From Saccharomonospora sp. CUA-673 (GTDB lineage: Bacteria; Actinomycetota; Actinomycetes; Mycobacteriales; Pseudonocardiaceae), in NCBI RefSeq assembly GCF_001942305.1, contig NZ_MKKE01000037.1:1-39480 (forward strand): a DNA stretch of 39,480 nucleotides, read 5' to 3'. Every line of letters starts with the position of its first letter. Position 1 is the first letter of the stretch. The notes below the pieces were generated by a model. That model had not been told where the DNA came from. It did not search any database and worked only from the letters and a program-made list of their open reading frames with translations. Shown here piece by piece: positions 17,260 through 27,197 of this stretch. The position numbers and the translations under genes were made by a program.

Positions 17260-20200
17260 TTGTTCGGTCGCGACCGCAGCGGCACCAGCAGGAAAGCCGC
17301 GCAGCCGGCGCCGTCGACGAAGACCGACGGCCGGGGCCGGAGACTGCCCGGCGAACAGGCGATTCCCAACTACACGCCCTCCATCGCCGCCCGCTCGATC
17401 GACGGTCACCTCCTGCGCACCGGCAGCGAGGTCTACGCCTGGTACCGCCTGGCCCCGCAGCGCTGGTCGTTCCGCTCCGACTCGCAGCGCCGCGACCTCA
17501 TCGCCGCGATCGCGGGCCAGTACGCCGAGCTGCAGGGCCGCTGGATGCACCTGCGGGTCACCACGCGCCCGTACCCGATCCGCATGTGGGCCGAGGCGCA
17601 CGTGCACAACGCCCACGACCGGCCGTCCGACGTGCCGGGCGCGCAGTCGTTCGACGACTACCTCGTGGGCGAGCAGCAGCAGCTGATGGGCCGGTCGATG
17701 GCCGAGAAGGAGGTCTATCTCGGCGTCCAGGTCCAGACCCGTCGCGTCATGGACCGGGCCGTGGAACGGGCCGCCCCGCTGCTGCGCAAGATCATCCCCG
17801 AGGCCGTCGACGCCGAGCTGACCGCGCTCGACTCCGAGGTGGACCACCTCGACGGCGTCATCGGCTCGTCCGGGCTCGAGGGCCGTCCGGTGGGCGCCGA
17901 CGAGATGTCGTGGCTGATGCACCGCTCCTGCTCGCTGGGTCTGCCCGCGCCGCGCACCATGCCGGCCGTGCCGACGTCCACGTGGGAGCCCGAGGACCTG
18001 GCCAGCTTCACCGACGCCGCCGACTTCCACGCCGATCCGTACGCCCCGACCGTCACCGTCCGCGGGCGCACCGGCTCCAACGCCGGCGTCAAGCGGCATG
18101 TCGCGGTGCTGACCGTGGGGCAGATGCACGGTCTGCAGATCCCCGAGTCCGACGACCCGTGGGTGCAGCACGCCGACCGGCTGCCCGCCCCCGTGGAGTG
18201 GTCGGCGCGGATCTACGTGCGCAGGCCCGAGGAGGTCTCCGGCGAGCTGCAGCGCCAGATGAACAAGGTGCGTTCGCAGGTCAAGCACTACACCGACGAG
18301 CACGAGCTCGAACCGCCGCAGTCGTTGTCGCGGCAGGCCTCGCGGGTGCTCGAGGTCGACGACGAGATGACGTCCGGGTTCACCGCCCTGGCCACGCGGG
18401 TGCGCTCGTGGTGGCGGATGTCGGTGTCGGGCAATTCCGAACGCGAGGCGCTCAAGCTCGCCCAACAGCTGCTCGACCTGTACAAGCCGAAGGTCGCCAT
18501 CGAGCACCCCGAGGCCCAGTACTCGCTGGCCCGCGAGTTCATCCCGGGCGAACCGTTGGCCTCCGGGGCGTACCTGCGCCGCGGATCGGTGGTCTGGGCC
18601 GCCTCGTCGGTGCCCACCGCGACCGCCGAGGTCGGCGACCGGCGCGGCATCCTGCTCGGCGAGACGTGCACCGCCACCCGCCGTCCCGTCGCGTGGGACC
18701 CGTGGATGGCGCAGGAGATCCGCGACGGTTCCGGTCTGACGTCCATCGTCGCCGGTCTCGGTGGCGGTAAGTCGTTCCTCGGCGGCGGCATCGTCTACAA
18801 GACGCTCCGCGCCGGTGCGCACTGGACGATCCTCGACCCTTCGGGACCGCTGTCGCGGCTGTGCGAACTGCCCGAGCTGCGGCCCTACGCCCGGCCGATC
18901 AACCTGCTCAACGCCCAACCCGGCATTCTCAACCCGTACCGGGTCGTCGCCGAACCGCAGCTTGAGCACTTCCTCGACGAGGAGGACCCGGAACGGTCGT
19001 GGCGGCGCGAACGCGCCCTCGCCGGCGCCACCCGACGTCGCCTCGTGCTCGACGTCCTCACCGGCGTGCTGCCCTACGACGTCGCCCGTATGCCGCAGAC
19101 GCGCATCGTGCTGCTGCGCGCCGTCCGCATGGTCGGCGGCCGGTACGACGCCGACCCCGGCCAGGTCATCGACGCGCTGCGGCGCGACTCGAGCGAGCAC
19201 CACGACCACGCCGTCGTCGTCGCCGACTTCCTCGACGAACTGCGCGAACGCATGTCGCTGCTGATCCCCGAGGCCGGCGCGACCCGTACACCGACCAGCG
19301 TGACGACCGGCTCACCGTGCTCACGATGGCCGGGCTGACGCTGCCGAAGGAGGGCGTCGGCCGCGAGCACTGGACCGACGCCGAGGCGCTCGGCGTCGAG
19401 ATGCTCAACCTCGCCGCCTGGCTCACCGCGCGTTCGGTGTACGAGAAGCCGAAGGCCGCGCGCAAGGGCGTGTGGATCGACGAGGCGTTCTTCCTGTCGG
19501 AGGTGCCGACGGGCCGGGTCCTGATGAACCGGTTCGCGCGCGACTCGCGTAAGTGGAACGTGCGTGTGCTGCTGTCCTCGCAGATCCCCGCGGACTTCCT
19601 GAAGATCCAGGGTTTCGTGGCCCTGCTCGACTCGGTGTTCGTCGGCCGGCTCGACGACGACGAGGCGCAGGCCGACGCGTTGCGGCTGTTGAAGGTGCCC
19701 GTGGCGTCGGCTACGAACAGGTCGTCTCCGCGCTCGGCCGCCGCCCCGGCGGGCAGCGCGAGGTGGAACGCGACCGCGACCCGCGGCAGTTCATTTTCGG
19801 CGACGGCGCCGGCGGCGTGGAACGCATCCGCGTCGACTTCTCCGGACCGCACCTCGAACAGCTCCGCGAGGCCCTCGACACGACGCCCGGTTCCGTGCCG
19901 GACCGTGCCGTGCCCACCTCGCACGAGACGCCCGACGAGCCCGCCTACCACGTGCCGTCGCCGCCCGACGACGAGTTCGACGGCGTCGAGTCCGGGGTCG
20001 ACGAGGAGGACCTGGAACTGGCCGCCGAACTCGAGGTCGGCCTCACCGAGGACCAGGTGCTCTCCGACCCCGAGTTCGACGAGCACGACACCGCCGCATC
20101 CAACGGCACGAACCCCAACGGCACGGGGAACGGCCACAACGGCACCGCCGTCAACGGCAGGGGCGAGACCGCCGGGTCCGACAGCACCGACGGTGGCGGC

Positions 20201-20278
20201 GACAACCCTGACGGCAGCCAGGAGCCGGCCCGGGCAGGCGGGCGCGGCAAGAACGGCACCGGCAGGGATGCCGCATGA
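17260..20278 (+). CDS. VirB4/TraC-like secretion ATPase (two frameshifts, near 19281 and 19703)
   Basis: About 1006 residues after correction, the largest gene of the operon. The N-terminal 480 residues resemble the VirB4 membrane-associated region. The Walker A loop GLGGGKSFL is near residue 505 and the Walker B strand GVWIDEAFFL near 740, followed by a LLSSQIPADFL segment typical of this ATPase class. A Gly/Asn/Asp-rich tail occupies the last 120 residues. The frame breaks at about 19281 (GCGCGACC, expected GCGCGGACC) and 19703 (GTGGCGTC, expected GTGGGCGTC); adding one G at each restores continuity. The TTG start 17260 has GGGAGG six bases upstream. The stop overlaps the next ATG (ATGA). 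Confidence 0.88.
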
Positions 20279-22328
20279 CGACCGTCGTGACGGTGCTGGC
20301 CGTCCTGGCGTGCGCATGGGCCTGGCACCGCAGGCGAGCGCGCCGCCGGGCTCCAGGCGGCGCGGTACTGCGGCGCCGTTATCCCGCGATGCTCGCCGTG
20401 GTCGCGGTGCTCACGTTCCAGTCCGTGCTGGGCGCACCGGCCATGGCTCAGGACTCCGGCTGCGAGGCGCCCAACCCGGAGCGCCCCGGTTCGGGCATGG
20501 TCGGCGCGCTCGACCCGGCGACCGGCCAGGGTGAGGGCGGCAGCGCCTACGTCGACTACGGCTACGCCGGCATGGTGTGGCACGTCCACGACTGCGACAG
20601 CGGCGCCATGTCCATGACCGACCCGAGCACGACGGTCGACACGTGGGCGGGCAACCAGCTGTTCAACATCTCCAAGAACATCGTCGGCGCCACCAACTCG
20701 CTGCACTACACGGTGCTCGAGGGCGGCGTGCTGAACCCGATCTACGAGGCCGTGTCCCGCGGCGCCGAAGCGGTCTACAACAACATCTACGCCCAGCTGT
20801 TCGGCGTCGCCGCGCTGCTGCTGGCGATCTTCCTGTTCCGCAACATCTGGCGCGGCGACCTGGCGACGGTCAGCAAACGCGCGTTGTTCGCCATCGGCGG
20901 CGTGTGGTTGGCCGCCTCGTCGCTGGCGTTGCTGCGCTACTACGACGACATCGACCGCGCGATCGTGCAGACCACCACCAACATCCAGGCCGGGTTCGTC
21001 GACGAGACCGAGGACCGCGTCGTCCGGCACATCCTGCCCACCGACCTGCACACCAACGTGGTGTACGAGAGCTGGCTGCGCGGCGCGTTCGGTGCCCCGG
21101 ACTCCCCGGACGCCGAGGAGCACGGCCGCGACCTGCTCGACGCGCAGGCGTTCACGTGGCAGCAGATGCGCGACGGCGACGACGGCGACGAGGCCGTGAT
21201 CAACGAGAAGAAGGGCGAGTTCAACCGCATCGCCGGCGAGCTGGGCACCTCCAGCGGCTACTTCACCGGCGAGGACGGCTCGCGCACCGGCGCCGGCTTC
21301 CTGTCGCTGCTGCAGAGCCTGGCCTACTCGCTGTTCCAGCTGTTCGCCAAGGCGGCCGTGTTGTTGGCGCAGATCCTGGTGCGGCTGTTCACCCTCACCG
21401 CACCGCTGATCGGTCTGGTCGCCGTGCTGCACCACGACGTGCTGCGCCGCGTCGGCAGGGTCATCGGCGGGGTGGCGTTCAACCTGCTGATCCTGTCGGT
21501 GCTCGCGGGAGTCCACGCGCTGGTGCTGCAGGCGATCTTCAACGCCGGTGCGGCGCTGTCGATGCTCACCCAGCTGGTGCTCGCCGGTCTGGTCACGGTC
21601 CTGCTGTTCATGGTCGGGCGCCCGGGCAAGCGACTGTGGCAGATGGTCGAGATGTCGGTCAGCATGGTCGGCTCGGCGATGCCTGCACAGGGCGGCGGTT
21701 TGTTCTCGCGCTTCCGCAAGAAGTCGAACGAACCCACACCGCAGGACGAGTTCTGGCGCAACGTCGCCGACGACGACCAATCACAGGGCGGCGCCGCCAC
21801 CCGCGGCGCGGGCACGAGCCGCCGGTTCCGGCCCGAGGCGTCCGTCGTGGCGAACTCCGAACGGCTCGACGGCCCGCCGACCGGTGCGCACCCTGCGTCG
21901 CACTGGCCGGGCACGCCGCAACGCGTCGGCGGCGCCCCGCAGGGACTGCCGTCCGGGGGCGGTGCGGCCGCGACCGCGTTCAACACGCAACCACCGAACC
22001 GTGCCCCCGGCGCGCAGCAGCCGATGGTCGTCCCGAGCCGCCGGGTCGACACGGCACCGGTCACCGACCGTGGACTGGACCGGGCCGACGACCCCGACCC
22101 GTTCGTCGTGCCGTCGCGGATGGAACCGCCGGTCGAACAGTTCCGGGCCGGGTCGAGCTCCGCCGCGTCGACCCCGCGCCCGCGCCGACACCGGCCGCAC
22201 CGCCGCCCCCGCGTGCCGCCAGCCAGGAGATGGTGGCCGGCAAGCCCGTGTACGTGGTGTACCGGCCCTCGCGCGGGCTCGAGGTGCGCCCCGACGACGT
22301 CCGCGACACCGACCGAGCGGTGCGGTAG
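20275..22328 (+). CDS. VirB6/TrbL-like polytopic membrane protein (frameshifted near 22167)
   Basis: About 684 residues after correction. An N-terminal helix and a second hydrophobic segment ending APAMAQ (signal-like) precede an extracytoplasmic region with paired cysteines (SGCEAP, HDCDSG). At least five membrane helices follow between residues 175 and 450 (LFGVAALLLAIFLF, ALFAIGGVWLAASSLALL, LFTLTAPLIGLVAVL, GGVAFNLLILSVLAGVHALVL, LVLAGLVTVLLFMV). A long Pro/Arg-rich cytoplasmic tail ends the protein. The layout matches the channel-forming VirB6/TrbL class. One G at 22167 (GCGTCGAC to GCGGTCGAC) joins the tail to its end, YVVYRPSRGLEVRPDDVRD. Confidence 0.8.
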
Positions 22329-22337
22329 GGCCGGGTC

Positions 22338-22934
22338 ATGCCGATTCGTACCAACCGCGGCCGCGCGGCCGTCTATCGACGCCTGTGGGGCTGGCCCATG
22401 CGCTCGCCCTCGCACCTCGCGGGCACGCTCATCGTCGTCACCGCGCTCGTGATCTCGATCGGCATCGTCGCCGGACGGCTCGCCGATCCGCAGCCCACCG
22501 GGCTGGCCGCCGAGTCCACCGAGACGTCCCGGTCGCAGGCCGACGGCGCCACCGGCGGCACGGGGGACCGGGAGGCCCCGGCCACCCGGCTGACCGCGCC
22601 CCGCGAGACGCCCACCGCGGCCCCGGCCGACCCGGAGGCGCTGCGCACCGCCGAGAACTGGGCCAACGCGTGGGTCGACCACGAACAGGGCATGGACAAC
22701 GAGGCGTGGCTCGAAGGCCTGCGTCCGTACACCACCGACGAGTTCCTGCCCGTGATGCGCAGCGTGGAACCCGACAACATCCCCGCAACCCGCGTCCAGG
22801 GCCGCGCCGAGGCCGGCCAGTCCTACACCCGCTCGGTCGAGGCGCTGGTCGCCACCGACGGCCCCGACCTGTCGATCACGGTGATCAGGACCGACGCGGG
22901 GTGGCGCGTGTCCGACTACAGCCAGGTGGGCTGA
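22338..22934 (+). CDS. Single-pass membrane protein, VirB8/TcpC-like
   Basis: A 198-residue protein with a short cytoplasmic N-terminus, one transmembrane helix (LAGTLIVVTALVISIGIVAG, about 27-46), a Thr/Ala/Pro-rich linker and a compact extracytoplasmic domain from about 105 (ALRTAENWANAWVDHEQ through DAGWRVSDYSQVG). The final domain looks like the NTF2-like fold of VirB8 and TcpC, which are core proteins of type IV secretion channels. The inference rests on topology, size and neighbours more than on a motif. It ends four bases before the GTG of the next gene. Confidence 0.7.
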   Translation: MPIRTNRGRAAVYRRLWGWPMRSPSHLAGTLIVVTALVISIGIVAGRLADPQPTGLAAESTETSRSQADGATGGTGDREAPATRLTAPRETPTAAPADPEALRTAENWANAWVDHEQGMDNEAWLEGLRPYTTDEFLPVMRSVEPDNIPATRVQGRAEAGQSYTRSVEALVATDGPDLSITVIRTDAGWRVSDYSQVG

Positions 22935-22937
22935 GCC

Positions 22938-23933
22938 GTGCGCGCGGGACTGCTTCTCGGGTGTGTGACGGCTGCCGTCCTCACGATCGTCATGGCCGTC
23001 GGCATGATCACGATCATCGACGGCTCCCGGCAACAGGCCATGGGCGGCGTCACCGACCTGTCCTGCGACGCGGCGTTCGGACCGACCCACCCCGGCGACG
23101 AGAGCCGTGGCGCCGCCGACGCCCAGACACTCGAGGGCGAACAGCGCGAGATCGTCCAGCTGATCATCCGGATGGGCCAGGAACGGGAGATCTCGCCGCG
23201 CGCCTGGCAGATCGCGATCCAGGCGGGCATGACCGAGTCGCGGCTGCGTAACCTCGACTACGGTGACCGCGACTCGTTGGGCATCTTCCAGATGCGCCCG
23301 TCGATGGGCTGGGGCACGCCGGAGCAGGTGACCGACCCGCCGTACCAGGTCAACAAGTTCTACGACGTGCTCGAGGAGATCCCGGACTGGGAGCAGATGC
23401 GGCCGGGCGAGGCGGCGCAGGCCGTCGAACGTTCCGCGTTCCCCGACCGGTACCACGAGTGGGAGCCGATGGCCGTCCACCTCGTGCAGAACCTCGGCGA
23501 CGTCGAGAACGCCAGCGGCTGCGAGGAGAACGACGGCGTCACCCTCGTCGCCAACCAACAGGCCGGCCGGGCCATCGAGTTCGCGTTGGGCGAGCGTGGC
23601 AAACCGTACGTGTGGGGCGCGACGGGGCCGGACACCTACGACTGCTCCGGGCTGATGTTGCGGGCCTACGAGGCCGCGGGCATCACGATCCCGCGCGTGT
23701 CCCGCGACCAGTACAACGCGGGCGCGATGCTGCCCGTCGAACAGTCCCAGCCCGGTGACCTGCTGTTCTGGGCCTACGACACGGCGGACCCGAGCACGAT
23801 CCACCACGTTGCGATGTACCTGGGAGACGGCAGGATGGTCGAGGCGCAGCAGAGTGGCGTGCCGGTGCACGTCCGGGACGTCTCGTGGGACGAAGGTGGG
23901 CTGGTGCCCCAGGCCGTCCGGCCTGGCGTGTGA
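22938..23933 (+). CDS. Membrane-anchored NlpC/P60 peptidase with transglycosylase-like domain
   Basis: A 331-residue cell-wall hydrolase. One N-terminal membrane helix is followed by a lysozyme-like region (QIAIQAGMTESRLRNL through LGIFQMRPSMGWG, about 95-125), resembling soluble lytic transglycosylases. The C-terminal NlpC/P60 domain contains the catalytic cysteine in YDCSGLM (near 236) and the histidine in IHHVAMYLGDG (near 285). Bifunctional hydrolases of this kind (VirB1-like, CwlT-like) open peptidoglycan for type IV channels. The GTG start at 22938 follows the previous stop closely. Confidence 0.93.
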   Translation: MRAGLLLGCVTAAVLTIVMAVGMITIIDGSRQQAMGGVTDLSCDAAFGPTHPGDESRGAADAQTLEGEQREIVQLIIRMGQEREISPRAWQIAIQAGMTESRLRNLDYGDRDSLGIFQMRPSMGWGTPEQVTDPPYQVNKFYDVLEEIPDWEQMRPGEAAQAVERSAFPDRYHEWEPMAVHLVQNLGDVENASGCEENDGVTLVANQQAGRAIEFALGERGKPYVWGATGPDTYDCSGLMLRAYEAAGITIPRVSRDQYNAGAMLPVEQSQPGDLLFWAYDTADPSTIHHVAMYLGDGRMVEAQQSGVPVHVRDVSWDEGGLVPQAVRPGV

Positions 23934-23949
23934 GTGCAGGAGGGCGAAC

Positions 23950-24971
23950 GTGGCGAAGAAGTGGGGTAAACGCGGCAAGGGCGGCGGCCGCGGGGGAGCG
24001 CAGGTCGACCCGTTCGCGATGCAGGCGCGTCCGCCCGCGCCGCGCAACACGCCGCCGGCGTCGAGCACGCCGCTGGCCGACTACCTGCAACGTCCGCACC
24101 CCGGCGTCACCGACGGCTACGTCGTGCTGCCGCGCACCCTGGTCGAGGACATGCCGCTGCCGTGGCAGCAGCAGCTCGTCGGTCTGCTCTCGCAGTTCCA
24201 CAACGGGCACGCGCGGCTCGACTGGCCGGCGTACCGGGTCGTGCCCTCCCGCCCCGAACGGCTCGTGGACCTCGACGAGGAGCAGCTGGCCGAGGTCGGC
24301 TACTTCGTGGAGATCGACACCGACGGCGAGATGGTCTACCGCGAACGCAGCGGCCGGAAGGTCGAGGACCCGGACTCGGTCACGGTGCTCGTGTCGTGCC
24401 TGGACCCGGTGGTGCGCGGCGCACGGCGCGACGAACGGCCCGCCGTGCCCGAGCAGGGCAAGGCCGCGCCGATGAATATCGGCCCCCAGCCCGTCTGGCA
24501 GACACCCGTCCAGCAGACTCCGGCGGCTCCGGCAGCACAGGGGCCGGTGACGCCGGCTTCGGGGTTGCCGCAGAACCCGGCGCCGCAGACCCCGCAGGCC
24601 CAGACCCCGGCGGCGCAGGATCCGGTGACGCCCCCTTCGGGGTTGCCGCAGCGCCGATGGTGCCGCCGTTGCCCGCGCCGCCCCAGACCTCGTCGCCGGC
24701 GGCGCCTCCGGTGCTGCCCACCCCCGCGGCTCCCGAACCGACCCGGTCCGCACCGGCGCAGGCCGAATCGGGCGCGGTCGAACCGGGTGCGGCTGAATCG
24801 GGTGCGGCCGAATCGGGCGGAACCGAACGTGACTGGTTCGACGAGATGCCCGAGGAATCACGCGCCGCTGATTCGGAATCGGCCGACGACCAGACCGGCG
24901 ACACCGACGACGCATCGTTCGGCCCGACAGGGGATGAACCCACCGAGATCCCGTACCGCTTCCGCCGTTGA
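23950..24971 (+). CDS. Conserved Pro/Ala-rich protein of the secretion-like operon (frameshifted near 24651)
   Basis: About 340 residues. A basic Gly-rich N-terminus (MAKKWGKRGKGGGRGG) is followed by a folded-looking region, residues 40-170, containing DGYVVLPRTLVEDMPLPWQQQLVGLL and RLDWPAYRVVPSRPERLVDLDEEQL. A long Pro/Ala/Gln-rich, probably disordered tail ends in an acidic segment. I do not recognise the family. The frame breaks in the tail at about 24651 (CAGCGCCG, expected CAGGCGCCG). GTG 23950 follows AGGAGGGCG. Its place in the operon suggests a cytoplasmic partner of the channel. Confidence 0.75.
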
Positions 24972-24995
24972 CCGTGCGCGTGGCACGCTCGGGGC

Positions 24996-25253
24996 ATGCG
25001 TAAGCGCGCGAAGGACACCCAACCGCCGTCGGGCTGGTTCTACAACACCCGCACCGGCGAGGTGGAGCACGGCGAGGTGTCGCGGTCGATCGACCTGCTC
25101 GGGCCGTACCCCGACGAGGCGACGGCCCGGCAGGCCCTCGACATCGCCCGTGAGCGCACCCGGCAGGCCGACGAGGCCGACGCCGAGTGGCACGGCGGCG
25201 GCGAGGGTGACGACTCGGGCGACGGCGAGGGTGGCAGCCCGGCCGATCGCTGA
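24996..25253 (+). CDS. Small SPOR-like conserved actinobacterial protein
   Basis: An 85-residue protein: MRKRAKDTQPPSGWFYNTRTGEVEHGEVS, then LLGPYPDEATARQALDIARERTRQADEADAEW and a Gly/Asp tail. The GPY-DEATAR-AL pattern resembles SPOR-like actinobacterial small proteins, which are often mislabelled as aminopeptidases. It has no signal peptide or membrane helix. It follows the secretion-like operon after 24 bases and may be its last gene. The function is unknown. Confidence 0.75.
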   Translation: MRKRAKDTQPPSGWFYNTRTGEVEHGEVSRSIDLLGPYPDEATARQALDIARERTRQADEADAEWHGGGEGDDSGDGEGGSPADR

Positions 25254-25275
25254 CCGGCCGGGTCCGCGGATCGGG

Positions 25276-26219
25276 TCAGACGCGAGCCGGGGGGCCGGGC
25301 ACGAAGTCCGGGTCGACCTGATCGGCCAGTTCCGAGCCTGCCCAGGCGTGCGCGTTGCGCAGGTGCAGCCGGACGGCCTGGGCTGATAGGCGGCCCAGTC
25401 CCGCTCCACGTCGTCCACAGTGGACTTCATGGTGGCCAGGGTGGCGAGGTTGTCGGCCTCCAGCTCGCCGATCGGGCGGTGCCGGCCGCGCTCCGAGGCG
25501 CGCACGTGTCGTGATGTCGACATCCAGCCGAGCAGGTCGTCGCCGATCTCGTCGCGCAGGAAGTCGACGTCGTCGGCGTCGGTGACCTTGTTGCCCACCA
25601 CGGCCAGGCGCACGTCGAAATCGCGGGCGTACTCGGTGTACTGGCGGTAGACGCCGACGCTGCGCATCGTCGGCTCGCACACCAGGAACGTCACGTCGAA
25701 CCGCGTGAACAGGCCCGAGGCGAACGCGTCCGCACCGGCCGTCATGTCGACGACGACGTACTCGCCGGCCTCGTCGACGAGGTGGTTGAGCAGCAGCTCC
25801 GCGGCACCGGTCTTCGAGTGGTAGCAGGCCACGCCGAGGTCGTCCTCGGTGAACCGGCCCGTCACCGCGACGCGGGCGCCGCCGACCTCGCGCACGCACG
25901 CATCGGTGATCGGGTTGTCCTCGCGGGGCGACATCAACCGCGAGCCGCGACCCGCGGGGGTCGTCTTGATCATCGCGTCGGCGCCGGGGATGCGCGGGTT
26001 GTCGCCGCGCAGATAGTCCTTGATCAGCGGCAGGTTGTCGCCGAGCGTCGGCAACGCGTCGGCCTCCTCCGGCGTCGCCCCGAGGGCGACGGCCAGGTGC
26101 TGGTTGATGTCGGCGTCGATGGCGAGAACGGGCGCGCCGGTTCCGGCGACGTACGACGTGAAGAGCCCGCTCAACGTCGTCTTCCCGCTGCCACCCTTGC
26201 CGACGAAGGCGACCTTCAT
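25276..26219 (-). CDS. MinD/ParA/CooC-like P-loop ATPase (frameshifted near 25383)
   Basis: About 314 residues. MKVAFVGKGGSGKTTL is a deviant Walker A of the MinD/ParA/CooC class, with the signature lysine before GGSGKTT. DADINQHLAV follows, and a later YVVVDMTAGADAF segment is in the Walker B position. The gene is convergent with the secretion-like operon, ending 22 bases from it. One G added near 25383 on the coding strand gives the C-terminus AVRLHLRNAHAWAGSELADQVDPDF. ATG 26219 is chosen because GAGGGG precedes it. The role may be positioning, metal-cofactor maturation or regulation; context alone does not decide. Confidence 0.85.
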
Positions 26220-26316
26220 GGCATACCCCTCTTGGAAGTGGTTTTCATTAGGTTGGGCGAACGGTACCGACACGCGCCGTTACCCGATCGGTCGGGGGTG
26301 CGGGAGCATGGGGCCC

Positions 26317-27088
26317 ATGCCGACCTGTGTCGACGACCTCGGTGTCGAGGTCACGTTGCCCGCACCACCGCGCCGCGTGGTGTCGCTGGTGCCCGCCCTG
26401 ACCGAGGCCCTCGAGCACACGAGGGCCGGGTTGATCGCCGGCGCCACCGACTACTGCACGCATCCGCCGGAGCTCGACGCAGCGCGCGTCGGCGGGTCGA
26501 AGTACCCGGACGTCGACGCCGTGCTCGCCCTGCGGCCCGACCTGGTGCTCGCCAACTCCGAGGAGAACCGGCCCGAGGACGTGTACCGGCTGCGGGACCA
26601 CGGGATCGCGGTGTGGGTCATGGCCGCGCCCGCGACCGTGCCGGACGCGTTGACGTCACTGCGACGGCTGCTGACCGAGGCGTTCGCCGTGGACGCCCCG
26701 GACTGGCTCGTCGAGGCGGAACGGCTGTGGTCCGGCGAGCTGCCGCCCGTGCGGTCGCGGGCGGTGGTGCCGGTGTGGCGCAAACCGTGGGTCGTGCTGG
26801 GCAGGGACACCTTCGGCGGGGACGTGCTGCGGCGGCTCGGCGTCGCCTGTGTGCACGCCGACGCGACGAGCGCTACCCGCGTCCGCCGATCGACGAGCTG
26901 ACCGGCCTGTTCGCCGACGGCACCGCCGACCTGCTCGTACTGCCCGACGAACCGTACGAGTTCACCGACGACGACGGGCCGCAGTTCTTCCCCGGCGCCC
27001 GCTACGTCCTCGTCTCCGGCCGCTACCTCACCTGGTACGGCCCCTCCCTCGTCGCAGCCACAAAACCCTCACCGCCACGCTCCCGTAA
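26317..27088 (+). CDS. Corrinoid/iron-siderophore substrate-binding-like protein, BtuF-type (frameshifted near 26865)
   Basis: About 257 residues after correction. The fold signature is RVVSLVPALTEAL, LIAGATDYCTHP and a YPDVDAVLALRPDLVLANSEENRPE segment, typical of periplasmic-binding-like helical backbone (BtuF) proteins. It lacks an export signal, so it belongs to the cytoplasmic-looking subgroup. Adding one G near 26865 (GCGACGAG to GCGGACGAG) restores ERYPRPPIDELTGLF. A second, less certain loss near 27057 would give the usual short C-terminus and the stop at 27086-27088; the total length is then a whole number of codons. The start could also be ATG 26308. Confidence 0.8.
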
Positions 27089-27090
27089 AA

Positions 27091-27195
27091 GCTCCCAAGG
27101 GCCCTTTGGTCGCATCGGGCGCTGCCGCGCGTCAGCGCGTCGTTGGGGGGTGGTGGTCGGGCGACGGGTGGGCGCGACCATGGGCCCTCGGGAGC
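27091..27195 (-). repeat. Dispersed palindromic repeat, copy 2 (complete)
   Basis: The 105-base element is bounded by inverted ends GCTCCCAAGGGCCC (27091-27104) and GGGCCCTCGGGAGC (27182-27195), 13 of 14 matching, with further inverted GGTCGC/GCGACC pairs just inside. Its reverse complement matches window positions 1-90 closely. It exactly fills the gap between two convergent genes, two bases from each stop codon, and so may serve as a bidirectional terminator. Confidence 0.85.
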
Positions 27196-27197
27196 AT

